In this document: positions 1 through 7,865 of the stretch, piece after piece | Layout of the letters: the number at the start of each line of letters is the position of its first letter | How positions within the stretch are numbered: the first letter of the stretch is position 1 | Source of the DNA: JBFONV01 sp040779335 | GTDB taxonomy: Bacteria; Pseudomonadota; Gammaproteobacteria; Enterobacterales; Alteromonadaceae | Direction: 5' to 3' | Assembly: GCA_040779335.1 (NCBI GenBank) | Contig: JBFONV010000007.1 | Location: 124,001 to 188,000 of the forward strand | DNA: 64,000 nt | The notes under the pieces: model-generated | What the model saw: the letters and a program-made list of their open reading frames with translations, nothing else | Databases searched by the model: none | What the model was told of the DNA's origin: nothing | Translations under genes and position numbers: made by a program

Positions 1-1028
1 TTATGCTGAGCTTTAGCCAGCAAGGTTAAATAGTAAATACTGCTTGGTTTTAAGGTGGTGATACGTTGAAATGTTGAGAGTGCAGCGCGATATTGTTGAT
101 GGTCTAATTGCATTTGACCAAGATCGTGCAGGGTTGAAATTGGTGATACTTCAAAACCATATTTTTGCTGCAATTGTTTGAAGTAATCTTCCACTCCCTT
201 AACGCCGGTTTCCATAAACTGACTAATATCTTTAGGTTGTCTGTCGGCGAATAGCTTTTCTAATGCTTGCGGCAAAACTGTGGTGGCGGTGGTGTAGTAA
301 TTTACCCCACTTAAATCAGCCAAGGTCCAGCTCAATTGCGTTTTTTCGGCAGACAATAGCTGTTCAAGTTCTGCAAAGCGCGGTTTATTTTGTGCCATAT
401 CTCCGAGACTGGCATACAAGTTTTTATACGCTAATGGATCCGCTTTAAGACGTGTTTTTAGTTGCTCAAGTAATCCAGATTTATCTAAAACTAACGCCGG
501 ACTTATGCTGATATACGCGTTAAATAATTCTGGTTTTAGCGCCAATATTCCGAGCGGCAAATTGGCGAACGTTGAATAGCTTTCGATAATACGAAACGGC
601 TGAGTATTAAATTCCTGATCAATGTAAGGTAAAAGCTCGTGTTTCAATACCTTGATGATTAACGGCGTATCTTCGCCCGATGCCTCCGCATTTTTTTGTT
701 TTATCTTTTTACTGGTCTTGATATTAGGCATCGAGACAATGATCATTTTTGGTATAGGGCCAAAATCAACATGACTTAGCCAATCGAGTTGTTGTTGAAT
801 AAGTGCTAAACGTCCTTGATCGGTTTCAGTCACGAGCACGGGATATTTTTTCTCACTTTGCGTGTCATATCCTTGTGGTAAAATCACCTTAAAGTTTAAT
901 TGTTGTGCGGCGATAGTTGACTTAATTTCAATGGTTTTGATGCGGTGACTTTCTGTTGGTGTCGCCATACCCTTATGGCTGGCTATTACGAGTACGAACA
1001 GCGCTAAAATTTTTCCTAGATTCATCAT
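1..1028 (-). CDS. Putative esterase-fold (alpha/beta hydrolase) protein, 3' end outside window
   Basis: This minus-strand gene begins at 1028 and runs off the left edge, so only the first 342 codons are present. The reading frame is open throughout. The start is ATG-ATG preceded by AGGA about 6 nt upstream; the N-terminus (MMNLGKILALFVLVIA) is a short hydrophobic signal peptide, so the product is probably exported. The body resembles the IroE/Fes-type putative esterase family, with a lipase-like early region (GYDTQSEKKYPVLV), and a C-terminal part that looks helical and TPR-like (repeats around YRAALSTFQRI). The expected nucleophile elbow G-x-S-x-G is replaced by S-Y-S-T-F (in RIIESYSTFANLPL, roughly residues 178-191): the serine can be aligned but the glycines are gone. 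Family assignment is by overall pattern and only moderately sure. Confidence 0.6.
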   Translation of the reverse strand, partial: MMNLGKILALFVLVIASHKGMATPTESHRIKTIEIKSTIAAQQLNFKVILPQGYDTQSEKKYPVLVTETDQGRLALIQQQLDWLSHVDFGPIPKMIIVSMPNIKTSKKIKQKNAEASGEDTPLIIKVLKHELLPYIDQEFNTQPFRIIESYSTFANLPLGILALKPELFNAYISISPALVLDKSGLLEQLKTRLKADPLAYKNLYASLGDMAQNKPRFAELEQLLSAEKTQLSWTLADLSGVNYYTTATTVLPQALEKLFADRQPKDISQFMETGVKGVEDYFKQLQQKYGFEVSPISTLHDLGQMQLDHQQYRAALSTFQRITTLKPSSIYYLTLLAKAQH

Positions 1029-1153
1029 ATGTCCTGCGTTAAAAGTTCACTATCAACTATTACGAACTTATTGATAAATTAATTGATTGTTATGTGATAA
1101 AAGTCTGATGAAATGCTGATGTTTTTGGTTTTAGTACAGAATGCGGTTAAATA

Positions 1154-1423
1154 TTAGGGGCTGTTGCTCTTTCGCGGTTAAATTTTGTTCGAAATAAAAG
1201 CGTTTTAATCACGGCGAGTAGTGTGTAGCCTAGTCATTCTAAGCAAATACTACTCAACAAAGAGTAAAACGCTTTTAATCGAACCCTTTGGGCAACGTTT
1301 GTTGAGCATTTTTACGGCGTTATCACCTTTTTAGGTAGAATGACTACATGACAAAGGCTCTGCCTGGTACAAATACCCAACAAATCGCTGCAAAAACAAT
1401 CTCGAAAGATCAACAGCCCCTAA
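1154..1423. mobile_element. Foldback MITE-like element with ~21-bp terminal inverted repeats
   Basis: The 270-bp stretch begins TTAGGGGCTGTTG and ends with the reverse complement CAACAGCCCCTAA; the terminal repeats extend over 21 bp with one mismatch (position 14, C versus A). If the element proper starts at GGGG it is flanked by TA on both sides, as expected for IS630/Tc1-mariner-type or some IS5-type insertions. Inside are nested inverted repeats: TAGTCATTCTA (about 1230) pairs with TAGAATGACTA (about 1336), and AAAAGCGTTTT (about 1198) with AAAACGCTTTT (about 1266). There is no open reading frame, so it is non-autonomous. Its right end supplies the last base of the dnaE2 stop codon. It fills the whole 1029-1419 gap between the two minus-strand genes apart from about 125 bp. 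Confidence 0.75.
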
Positions 1424-4400
1424 TGAAAATCGCGAGAAGCAGACGTTAACTTATCCATTTCAGCGGAAAGATCGATCAGTTTACCGGCAATAACGTGAAT
1501 GACTTCACCTTCACGCTCTAAAATTCCTTTTACTTTGAGTATCTTGGCAGTGAGATAGGCTTGTTTTTGTGCTCTGGCAGTACCCGCCCAAACCACCACA
1601 TTAATATTACCGGTGTCATCTTCTAAGGTGAAAAATGTCACCCCGCCTGCGGTACCAGGTGATTGCTTGCCTGTTACTACGCCGACAACAGAGACCAAGG
1701 ATTGATGGGCTTTATCGGTGAGATCTTTCATGCGAGTAAAGCGGCCAAGTAGGTTTAGGCTTTCTAACAAGGTGATCGGGTGAGTGTTTAACGACAAACT
1801 TGTTGCAGCATAATCTTCAATTAAGGTATCAAATTCGCTGGGACTATAGTTAAATTGCTTGCTGTTGTCGGTCTCTACTGCAAATAGAGGCAATTTGTTT
1901 TCCGTATTCATGATTGACCAACGGGCGCTGTAACGGTTGCCGGATAATATTTTTAGCGCATCTGCAGAGGCGAGTAATTCAATATCTTTGTTATTGATGG
2001 CGACATTTTTTAATTGCTTAATATCGCTAAAACCACTTGGTGGGCGATGGCGTATTAATGTTTTTGCTGCTTTGGAGCTAAAGCCTTTAATTAAACGCAT
2101 ACCTAAACGAATAGCGAGTGTGTCAGTCTGTGTTTCTTTATCGTTATGGCGTGTCACAATATGATCGTATTGCGAATGATTAATGCATATCGGCAATATG
2201 ATAATGCCATGTCGACGGGCATCTTGAACCAGTTGTGAGGCGCTGTAAAACCCCATGGGTAAACTGTTTAACAAGGCTGTGTAAAAAGCCGTAGGGTAGT
2301 AATATTTCAGCCATGCTGACGCGTAGGCCAATACGGCAAAAGAGGCGGAATGACTTTCCGGAAATCCGTACTCTCCAAAACCGCAGATTTGCTGAAAAAT
2401 ACGCTCGGCGAATTCAGCGTTGTAACCTCGCACTTGCATGCCATCAATGAGTTTGGCTTTAAATTTTAGTAATTCGCCGTTTTTGTTCCATTTTGCCATC
2501 GCACGCCTGAGTTGATCGGCTTCGCCGCCACTAAACCCCGCAGCAACCATCGCCAGTTTGATCACTTGTTCTTGAAATATAGGCACGCCCAATGTGCGAG
2601 ACAATACTTCCTTAACCGCTTGTGAAGGATAGGTTATGGCCTCTTTACCGTCGCGACGTTTTAAAAATGGATGCACCATATCCCCTTGAATAGGACCTGG
2701 TCGAACAATAGCAATTTGAATGACTAAGTCGTAATAGGTGGCGGGTTTAAGCCGAGGCAGCATACTCATTTGTGCCCGCGATTCTATTTGAAAAACCCCT
2801 ACAGTATCGGCTCGTTGGAGCATGCTATACACGTTAGGGTCGTCTTGTTTACGAGTAATATCGGCGATAGTTAAGCGTTGTTGGTGAAATTTTTCGACTA
2901 ACGAAAAGCATTTTTTAAGCGCGGTTAGCATACCTAAGGCGAGTATATCCACTTTAAGTAGCCCTAAACTTTCTAGGTCATCTTTATCCCACTGGATGAC
3001 AGTGCGATCAGCCATTGAGGCATTTTCGACGGGCACCAATTCGTACAAAGGACCCGATGAAATTACAAAGCCCCCGACATGTTGCGAAAGATGTCGGGGA
3101 AAGCTGATGATTTCATTGACTAAAGCAATGAATTGTTTGCTAATTAGTGAGCCTGGATTGAGGCCAAGATCGACTATTTGTGTTTGCCAATCTGAAGTTT
3201 TATCCCGTCGGTTTATGTTTTTGATAAAAAAATCGAGTTGTGTTTCTGCAATTCCTAAGGCTTTACCGACATCACGTACTGCACTTTTAAAGCGATAAGA
3301 AATTACGGTAGCGGCGAGCGCGGCTCTTTCCCGACCATATTTTTGGTAGATATATTGGATCACTTCTTCGCGGCGTTCATGTTCAAAGTCGACATCAATA
3401 TCGGGCGGTTCATTACGTTCTTTGCTGATGAAACGTTCCAGCAATACTGAGATTTTTTGTGGATCGACAGCGGTAATTTCTAAGCAATAACAAACAATGG
3501 AGTTTGCTGCAGAGCCTCGCCCCTGATAGAGAATGCCTTGAGCTTTGGCAAACATCACAATGTCATGAATGGTTAAGAAAAAAAACGGATAGTTAAGTGC
3601 TTCAATCAAAGCTAATTCTTTATCAATAATGGCTGCAATGGTGTCGTCAATGCCGTCAGGAAAACGAGTCTTTATGCCCTGCACCACCAGTTCCCGTAAA
3701 TAACCCATCGGCGTTTTACCTATAGGAATAAGTTCACTTGGGTATTCGTATTGCAGTTCACTTAATTGAAAAGAGCAGCGTTTAGCAATCTTTATGGTTT
3801 CGGCTAGCCACTGCGAACGATACAATTTTTCTAATGTGTCTTTACTGCGTAATGAACGTTCAGCATTCACCAGCAAATGCTTACCAGCCTTATTGACCGT
3901 AGTGTTATAACGAATGGCGGTTAATGTGTGTTGCAAAGGCAATCGAGATGTTGTGTGCATTAACACACCGCCACAAGCGGTGATCGGAATATCGAAGGTT
4001 TCAGATAAATTTAGGCAATGTTGAGCGTACTGCTTTTCATAGGCACTGAGGTGATTTTGTAAGCCAATCCAGAGGCGTTGGTGATGATGTTTTTTCAGCC
4101 AAATGCCCCACTCATGATCTGCACTTGAATTAGAATCTGAGCCTGAATCTGAACCTAAAGGAAGCCAGATCAATAAACCATGGTTTATGGAAGTGAGATC
4201 CCACTTAGACAGCGCGTATGCTCCTTTTTCTGCGCGTCGACGGGCATTAGTAATAATGCGACATAGCTCAGCATACGCACGTCGATTAGGGCAAAGCACC
4301 AGCACTTGCAACGTTGAATTAAGCTTGAATAGGCTGCCGACAATCAGTTTTAGCGCTAGGTTATGCTGTTTGATGGCGGTATACGCACGAACAACACCAG

Positions 4401-4539
4401 CGACAGAGCATTCATCAGTAATGGCTAATGCGTGATAATTCAATGCATCAGCCTGTATAACCAGTTCTTCGGCATGTGAAGCACCTTGTAAAAATGAAAA
4501 ATTACTTTGGCAAAATAGTTCGGCATATTGTCCTGACAT
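1420..4539 (-). CDS. dnaE2: Error-prone DNA polymerase DnaE2 (ImuC)
   Basis: This is the C-family alpha-subunit paralogue that carries out SOS-induced translesion synthesis together with ImuB. The protein starts MSGQYAELFCQSNFSFLQGA (PHP domain), continues through the polymerase core (catalytic-type PPDIDVDFEHERR near residue 385) and the tandem HhH region, has an OB-fold near the C-terminus (TFFTLEDDTGNINVVVW), and ends in the SRDFH tail usual for DnaE2. The 1039-aa length fits the family. A longer frame upstream (to 4662) would overlap imuB by more than 100 bp; I chose the ATG at 4539, 10 bp after the imuB stop, because it matches where family members begin. It is the last gene of imuA-imuB-dnaE2. 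The stop TAG spans the junction with the adjoining MITE. Confidence 0.95.
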   Translation of the reverse strand: MSGQYAELFCQSNFSFLQGASHAEELVIQADALNYHALAITDECSVAGVVRAYTAIKQHNLALKLIVGSLFKLNSTLQVLVLCPNRRAYAELCRIITNARRRAEKGAYALSKWDLTSINHGLLIWLPLGSDSGSDSNSSADHEWGIWLKKHHHQRLWIGLQNHLSAYEKQYAQHCLNLSETFDIPITACGGVLMHTTSRLPLQHTLTAIRYNTTVNKAGKHLLVNAERSLRSKDTLEKLYRSQWLAETIKIAKRCSFQLSELQYEYPSELIPIGKTPMGYLRELVVQGIKTRFPDGIDDTIAAIIDKELALIEALNYPFFFLTIHDIVMFAKAQGILYQGRGSAANSIVCYCLEITAVDPQKISVLLERFISKERNEPPDIDVDFEHERREEVIQYIYQKYGRERAALAATVISYRFKSAVRDVGKALGIAETQLDFFIKNINRRDKTSDWQTQIVDLGLNPGSLISKQFIALVNEIISFPRHLSQHVGGFVISSGPLYELVPVENASMADRTVIQWDKDDLESLGLLKVDILALGMLTALKKCFSLVEKFHQQRLTIADITRKQDDPNVYSMLQRADTVGVFQIESRAQMSMLPRLKPATYYDLVIQIAIVRPGPIQGDMVHPFLKRRDGKEAITYPSQAVKEVLSRTLGVPIFQEQVIKLAMVAAGFSGGEADQLRRAMAKWNKNGELLKFKAKLIDGMQVRGYNAEFAERIFQQICGFGEYGFPESHSASFAVLAYASAWLKYYYPTAFYTALLNSLPMGFYSASQLVQDARRHGIIILPICINHSQYDHIVTRHNDKETQTDTLAIRLGMRLIKGFSSKAAKTLIRHRPPSGFSDIKQLKNVAINNKDIELLASADALKILSGNRYSARWSIMNTENKLPLFAVETDNSKQFNYSPSEFDTLIEDYAATSLSLNTHPITLLESLNLLGRFTRMKDLTDKAHQSLVSVVGVVTGKQSPGTAGGVTFFTLEDDTGNINVVVWAGTARAQKQAYLTAKILKVKGILEREGEVIHVIAGKLIDLSAEMDKLTSASRDFH

Positions 4540-4549
4540 AAGCGACTCG

Positions 4550-5953
4550 TTAACTGAAAATCCCGTGTAAAAACCATTGCTTTTCGGCGGTTCTATAAAT
4601 CCACAGCCATCGGCCATTAGGGGTTTGTGCGATAAAATAGTCCCGCGCCATAGGATTGCCATCCCACCACCCAGTGGCTAGCCTTTCCGGACCTTGCATG
4701 ATGGCTACTTGTTCCGTTAAGCGCTGTGGTCTTGGTAATAATAAACTGGGACGCAATTTGTATGCTTGATGCTGGCAATAACTTGTATGGCTCAGTGGCA
4801 AACATATTTCTGTGCTGCGTTCTGGGCGAGGATCTTCGGTTAAGTGCATGCCTTGCACGGCTTGTTTACCAAGTTTTGCTTGTAAAACAGACACCAACTC
4901 TTCTGGAGAATAAACCCCTTTAGCGGTTGAGAATAAGTCCTCAACCAGCGGGTTTAACGGCATGGAATGCTTAACGAGTAAAGTGATGCTTTGCACAGGT
5001 GCAAGTAGTTTTATCGACTCTACGGTTAGCTGCGAAAGCGTTAACCATTTTTGACTTTGGTATTCTCCCTGTGCTGAGTGGATAGTAAGTTCAAGATCGC
5101 CATGATCTCGTTGGTGTAATAATAAGGTGATTTCATGGGTGATCAGGTTGCGTTTTTTGAGAAAATATTCCAATTTAGTTAATAAAATACTCAGTGGTTT
5201 TGCTAGCCATTGCAGGTTATCAATTTCAAACAGTAATTCTAATCGGTGTTTAAACGCTTCCGATGGTCGATAAAAATTAAGCGGATGCTTTAATTGCCCT
5301 GTTAACCGACCAACATAATTAACCAGTTCGAGGTCAAAACGTTTAGCGAGATCGGTTAAGGTAATATTCAGTAGCGCACTGATCGTGGTTATGCCAACAC
5401 GGCGCAGCTTTTCAATGGTGGCGACAGAGAGCTCGGTATGACACAAAGATTGTTGATGAAGATGCTCAACTAAGTTTTCTTGATTGCTAATGATTTGATT
5501 AACACCAACCTTAGCCAATAGCCGAGCTGCTAAAGGGGAGTAGCCAGTGGCGAAGTTATATTTTAAGGCTAACAAACTTAAATGTGAGTGTAATGTCTGC
5601 CAATAATGCTCTAAATTTTTATATAAACTCAGCATATTGCTGACTTTAAGCAATATGCCGTTGGGTTCAAATAGCGATATGTCGGCAGTGACGCTGTAAA
5701 GCCAATGGGCTGTTTCTGCCAATTTTTCTTTTTCAATCGCTATTTTATAAGGGTGTACTTGCAAGTCGTGGCAAAGCGACGCCGCAGTGCCTAAGCCCAT
5801 TCCATTTTTAATACCGTGTTTATGCGCTGTTTGATTGTGTTGAACAATGGTATTTTTATGACCATCAACAATAACCAGCGCATGCTGCTCGTGTGTCGCA
5901 TACAGGGAGTCGAGTTGCAGAGCGGGAAAATGTAAATATAACCAAAGTGTCAT
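4550..5953 (-). CDS. imuB: ImuB, Y-family polymerase-like mutasome subunit
   Basis: ImuB is a catalytically inactive Y-family polymerase relative that bridges DnaE2, ImuA and the beta clamp. The 467-aa product starts MTLWLYLHFPALQLDSLY; the usual Y-family catalytic acidic residues are absent from this N-terminal motif (LHFPALQLD instead of a D-x-D-x-F type sequence), as in other ImuB proteins. Residues 150-220 contain the HhH-like segment (KLRRVGITTISALLNITL). The ATG at 5953 was chosen over longer in-frame starts because it lies 1 nt after the imuA stop (TAA-C-ATG), which implies translational coupling. It is followed by dnaE2 10 bp downstream. Confidence 0.93.
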   Translation of the reverse strand: MTLWLYLHFPALQLDSLYATHEQHALVIVDGHKNTIVQHNQTAHKHGIKNGMGLGTAASLCHDLQVHPYKIAIEKEKLAETAHWLYSVTADISLFEPNGILLKVSNMLSLYKNLEHYWQTLHSHLSLLALKYNFATGYSPLAARLLAKVGVNQIISNQENLVEHLHQQSLCHTELSVATIEKLRRVGITTISALLNITLTDLAKRFDLELVNYVGRLTGQLKHPLNFYRPSEAFKHRLELLFEIDNLQWLAKPLSILLTKLEYFLKKRNLITHEITLLLHQRDHGDLELTIHSAQGEYQSQKWLTLSQLTVESIKLLAPVQSITLLVKHSMPLNPLVEDLFSTAKGVYSPEELVSVLQAKLGKQAVQGMHLTEDPRPERSTEICLPLSHTSYCQHQAYKLRPSLLLPRPQRLTEQVAIMQGPERLATGWWDGNPMARDYFIAQTPNGRWLWIYRTAEKQWFLHGIFS

Positions 5954-5954
5954 G

Positions 5955-6632
5955 TTAGCGAGTTCTAATGCTAGGAAAGGCAACAACACTATTTGCGGTT
6001 TTGGCTCGGGTAAGCGCTGGCCAATGTGTAGACATATCAACAGTAAAATTTGATATTGGCCAACCGCCTTTACGTTTGGGAATATCAATACTTATGCCAG
6101 CATGATGAGGTGATAATTTCATGCTTAAGGATACGGGTAAAGATAACGAATATTGACTCTTTTCTTTAAATAAGAAATGTAAACAATTACCTGTTTCAGC
6201 CGCTATTTGAAAACGTTTGATGTGATGAACTTCTAGTGCTTGGTGCCAATGTAATAGCGCATGACAGGCACCACTTTTTAGACACTGCTCTGCCGCCCAT
6301 AGCCCTTCTTGATGGGAATTAGGGTGGATGGTTATTATTTGATTTACGTTAAGTCCTTGCGCAAAAAAATGCTCAGCATTAATGATGCCAGGAGGAGCAA
6401 TAAAGACCAATAGCCTAGTGTTTATTGCTTGTTTTATATAGGGGATCAACAAGCGTATTTCACCGATACCAATAGGGGTGTTAATTTCAACGACGCCACT
6501 TTGAGGCAGTCCACCTTGTAGCTTGTGATCAAGCTCAGGATATCCTGATGTTGTGACTTCAATTGCCATTTTTCGCTCAGTACCGCGCCATAACAAACGT
6601 TGATTTTGTAATCGTTCTATTATTTTATCCAT
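5955..6632 (-). CDS. imuA: ImuA, RecA/SulA-like translesion synthesis protein
   Basis: The 225-aa protein starts MDKIIERLQNQRLLWRGTER, the characteristic N-terminus of ImuA, and has the RecA-fold region with PELDHKLQGGLPQSGVVEI. The Walker A loop is degenerate (NTPIGIGE), normal for ImuA, which works with RecA and ImuB in SOS mutagenesis rather than as a full recombinase. It is the first gene of the operon and has a LexA box 8 nt upstream of the ATG. There is little Shine-Dalgarno sequence apart from the AGG formed at the edge of that box. Family annotation pipelines often call such proteins SulA-like. Confidence 0.9.
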   Translation of the reverse strand: MDKIIERLQNQRLLWRGTERKMAIEVTTSGYPELDHKLQGGLPQSGVVEINTPIGIGEIRLLIPYIKQAINTRLLVFIAPPGIINAEHFFAQGLNVNQIITIHPNSHQEGLWAAEQCLKSGACHALLHWHQALEVHHIKRFQIAAETGNCLHFLFKEKSQYSLSLPVSLSMKLSPHHAGISIDIPKRKGGWPISNFTVDMSTHWPALTRAKTANSVVAFPSIRTR

Positions 6633-6640
6633 AAAAATAC

Positions 6641-6656
6641 CTGTATATAAACACAG
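6641..6656 (-). promoter_or_regulatory. LexA box upstream of imuA
   Basis: CTGTATATAAACACAG fits the gammaproteobacterial SOS operator CTG-N10-CAG. It sits 8 nt before the imuA ATG, and its terminal CAG plus the next G gives the only AGG that could act as a ribosome-binding site. LexA binding here would block transcription of the whole imuA-imuB-dnaE2 operon. Confidence 0.88.
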
Positions 6657-6775
6657 TATAAATGAAGTGTAAAAACTTACAAGTTTATGAGTGTTTTTTC
6701 AGTACGTGGTCTAAATGACAACCAACGGAGAAGCGAGCAATAAAGCAGGTTTATGGTGTGTGGTGAGCGAGAATA

Positions 6776-6804
6776 CGGCTTACAGAATAAAGAAATATAA
6801 GCCG
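6776..6804 (-). terminator. Weak hairpin after the Sel1-repeat gene
   Basis: CGGCTTA (6776-6782) and TAAGCCG (6798-6804) form a 7-bp stem with a 15-nt loop directly downstream of the minus-strand gene that ends at 6815. There is no clear T-run, so it is a weak terminator candidate at best. Confidence 0.3.
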
Positions 6805-6814
6805 TGATTATTAT

Positions 6815-7744
6815 TTAACTCTCATTGGTGAGGGAAAAGTCTAACCGTCTTATTTTGATGTTAACGCCTGCGGAAATTAGCCGTTCGTAAAAATCAACAA
6901 TGTTACATGTGCTAACTTGTTGACAAACAATAGCGTATTTCAACACGCCGGGTTTATGGCTTTGTAAAGCGGCTTGTTCAAACCAATACAATGCTTTTTT
7001 AAGATCTTTGTTAACGGCATTACCGTTGATGTACATTTCGCCTAGGTTGACTTGCCCCGGCGCGAAACCCAGTTCAGCAGATTGGCTAAATTGAGAGAAT
7101 GCGCTATCTAGATTAGTTTCGCCATTAGGAATGTTAAGAAAGGCGACGCCAGCATTGTTTTGTTGCTTACCTGGAATATAAATTTTATTCGACACTGGTA
7201 GCGTTGCAGGATTAACAAAATTACCAAAGAGTTTATTTAAGACTGGCCGTTTAACCATATAAATAGCATTGGATACTTCCATTGATTTTAATTGCGCTAA
7301 GGTAAAATTGTATCGCTTGGTTTCAAAGTAATCTTTATATCTTAATTGACCAAATTTAATACTTTTTTCAACGGCTTGTTGCCTTAAATAGAAAAAACTG
7401 CCGTAGAGTAAAGTGACAACGTCACCCGTTACATCAACAACTTTTGCCAGTCGGTATTTTTCATGCGGGCGCAATTTATCGCTAAGTAATCGAAAGTCTA
7501 AGAAATATAAGTCATTCACTTTTGGTGACGAAAGAAAAGCTTTAGTTTGTTCTTCAAGCTGATTCGTTGTATGCCATGTGTTTACAGCATATAAAACCAG
7601 TAGAACAATAGACATTACTTGTATGATGGGAAGTACCCGCTTAGCAAGCGGTGTTTTAAAAACGAATACATTAGTAAAGTTGATACAAGAAAGTAGCTTG
7701 TGAGCGGATGATATATTTACTTGGTCTGCATGTGTTTTTACCAT
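6815..7744 (-). CDS. Membrane-anchored Sel1-repeat protein
   Basis: The 309-aa product has one N-terminal membrane segment (roughly residues 37-55, LPIIQVMSIVLLVLYAV), a long uncharacterised middle and a C-terminal Sel1-like TPR pair (residues about 220-265, including AELGFAPGQVNLGEMYINGN and a following ALYWFEQAAL). Sel1 repeats are protein-protein interaction modules; no enzymatic motif is visible. I chose the second ATG (7744) because GGAAG lies 8 nt before it, whereas the ATG at 7759 has no ribosome-binding site. The gene follows the MASE3/GGDEF/EAL gene on the same strand after about 120 bp. Function unknown. Confidence 0.7.
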   Translation of the reverse strand: MVKTHADQVNISSAHKLLSCINFTNVFVFKTPLAKRVLPIIQVMSIVLLVLYAVNTWHTTNQLEEQTKAFLSSPKVNDLYFLDFRLLSDKLRPHEKYRLAKVVDVTGDVVTLLYGSFFYLRQQAVEKSIKFGQLRYKDYFETKRYNFTLAQLKSMEVSNAIYMVKRPVLNKLFGNFVNPATLPVSNKIYIPGKQQNNAGVAFLNIPNGETNLDSAFSQFSQSAELGFAPGQVNLGEMYINGNAVNKDLKKALYWFEQAALQSHKPGVLKYAIVCQQVSTCNIVDFYERLISAGVNIKIRRLDFSLTNES

Positions 7745-7761
7745 CTGAGCTACTTCCATGT

Positions 7762-7788
7762 ATGATACTTATTTTATTAGTATCATTT
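7762..7788. promoter_or_regulatory. Inverted repeat ATGATAC / GTATCAT
   Basis: A 7-bp perfect inverted repeat (ATGATAC near 7762 and GTATCAT near 7782) lies just upstream of the Sel1-repeat gene. It could be an operator or a short hairpin ending the upstream GGDEF/EAL transcript; the sequence alone does not decide. Confidence 0.3.
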
Positions 7789-7865
7789 AGCTATAAGCAG
7801 TGCAAGTAGGTCTACCGTGTTTTTCGTAGTTATTGTTTTTTTTATGCGAGTTGTTAATGTCAAGT

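Noticed and set aside
1937..4435. Several open frames on the plus strand inside dnaE2
   Set aside because: They run antisense to a long conserved gene, have no ribosome-binding sites and no recognisable motifs.
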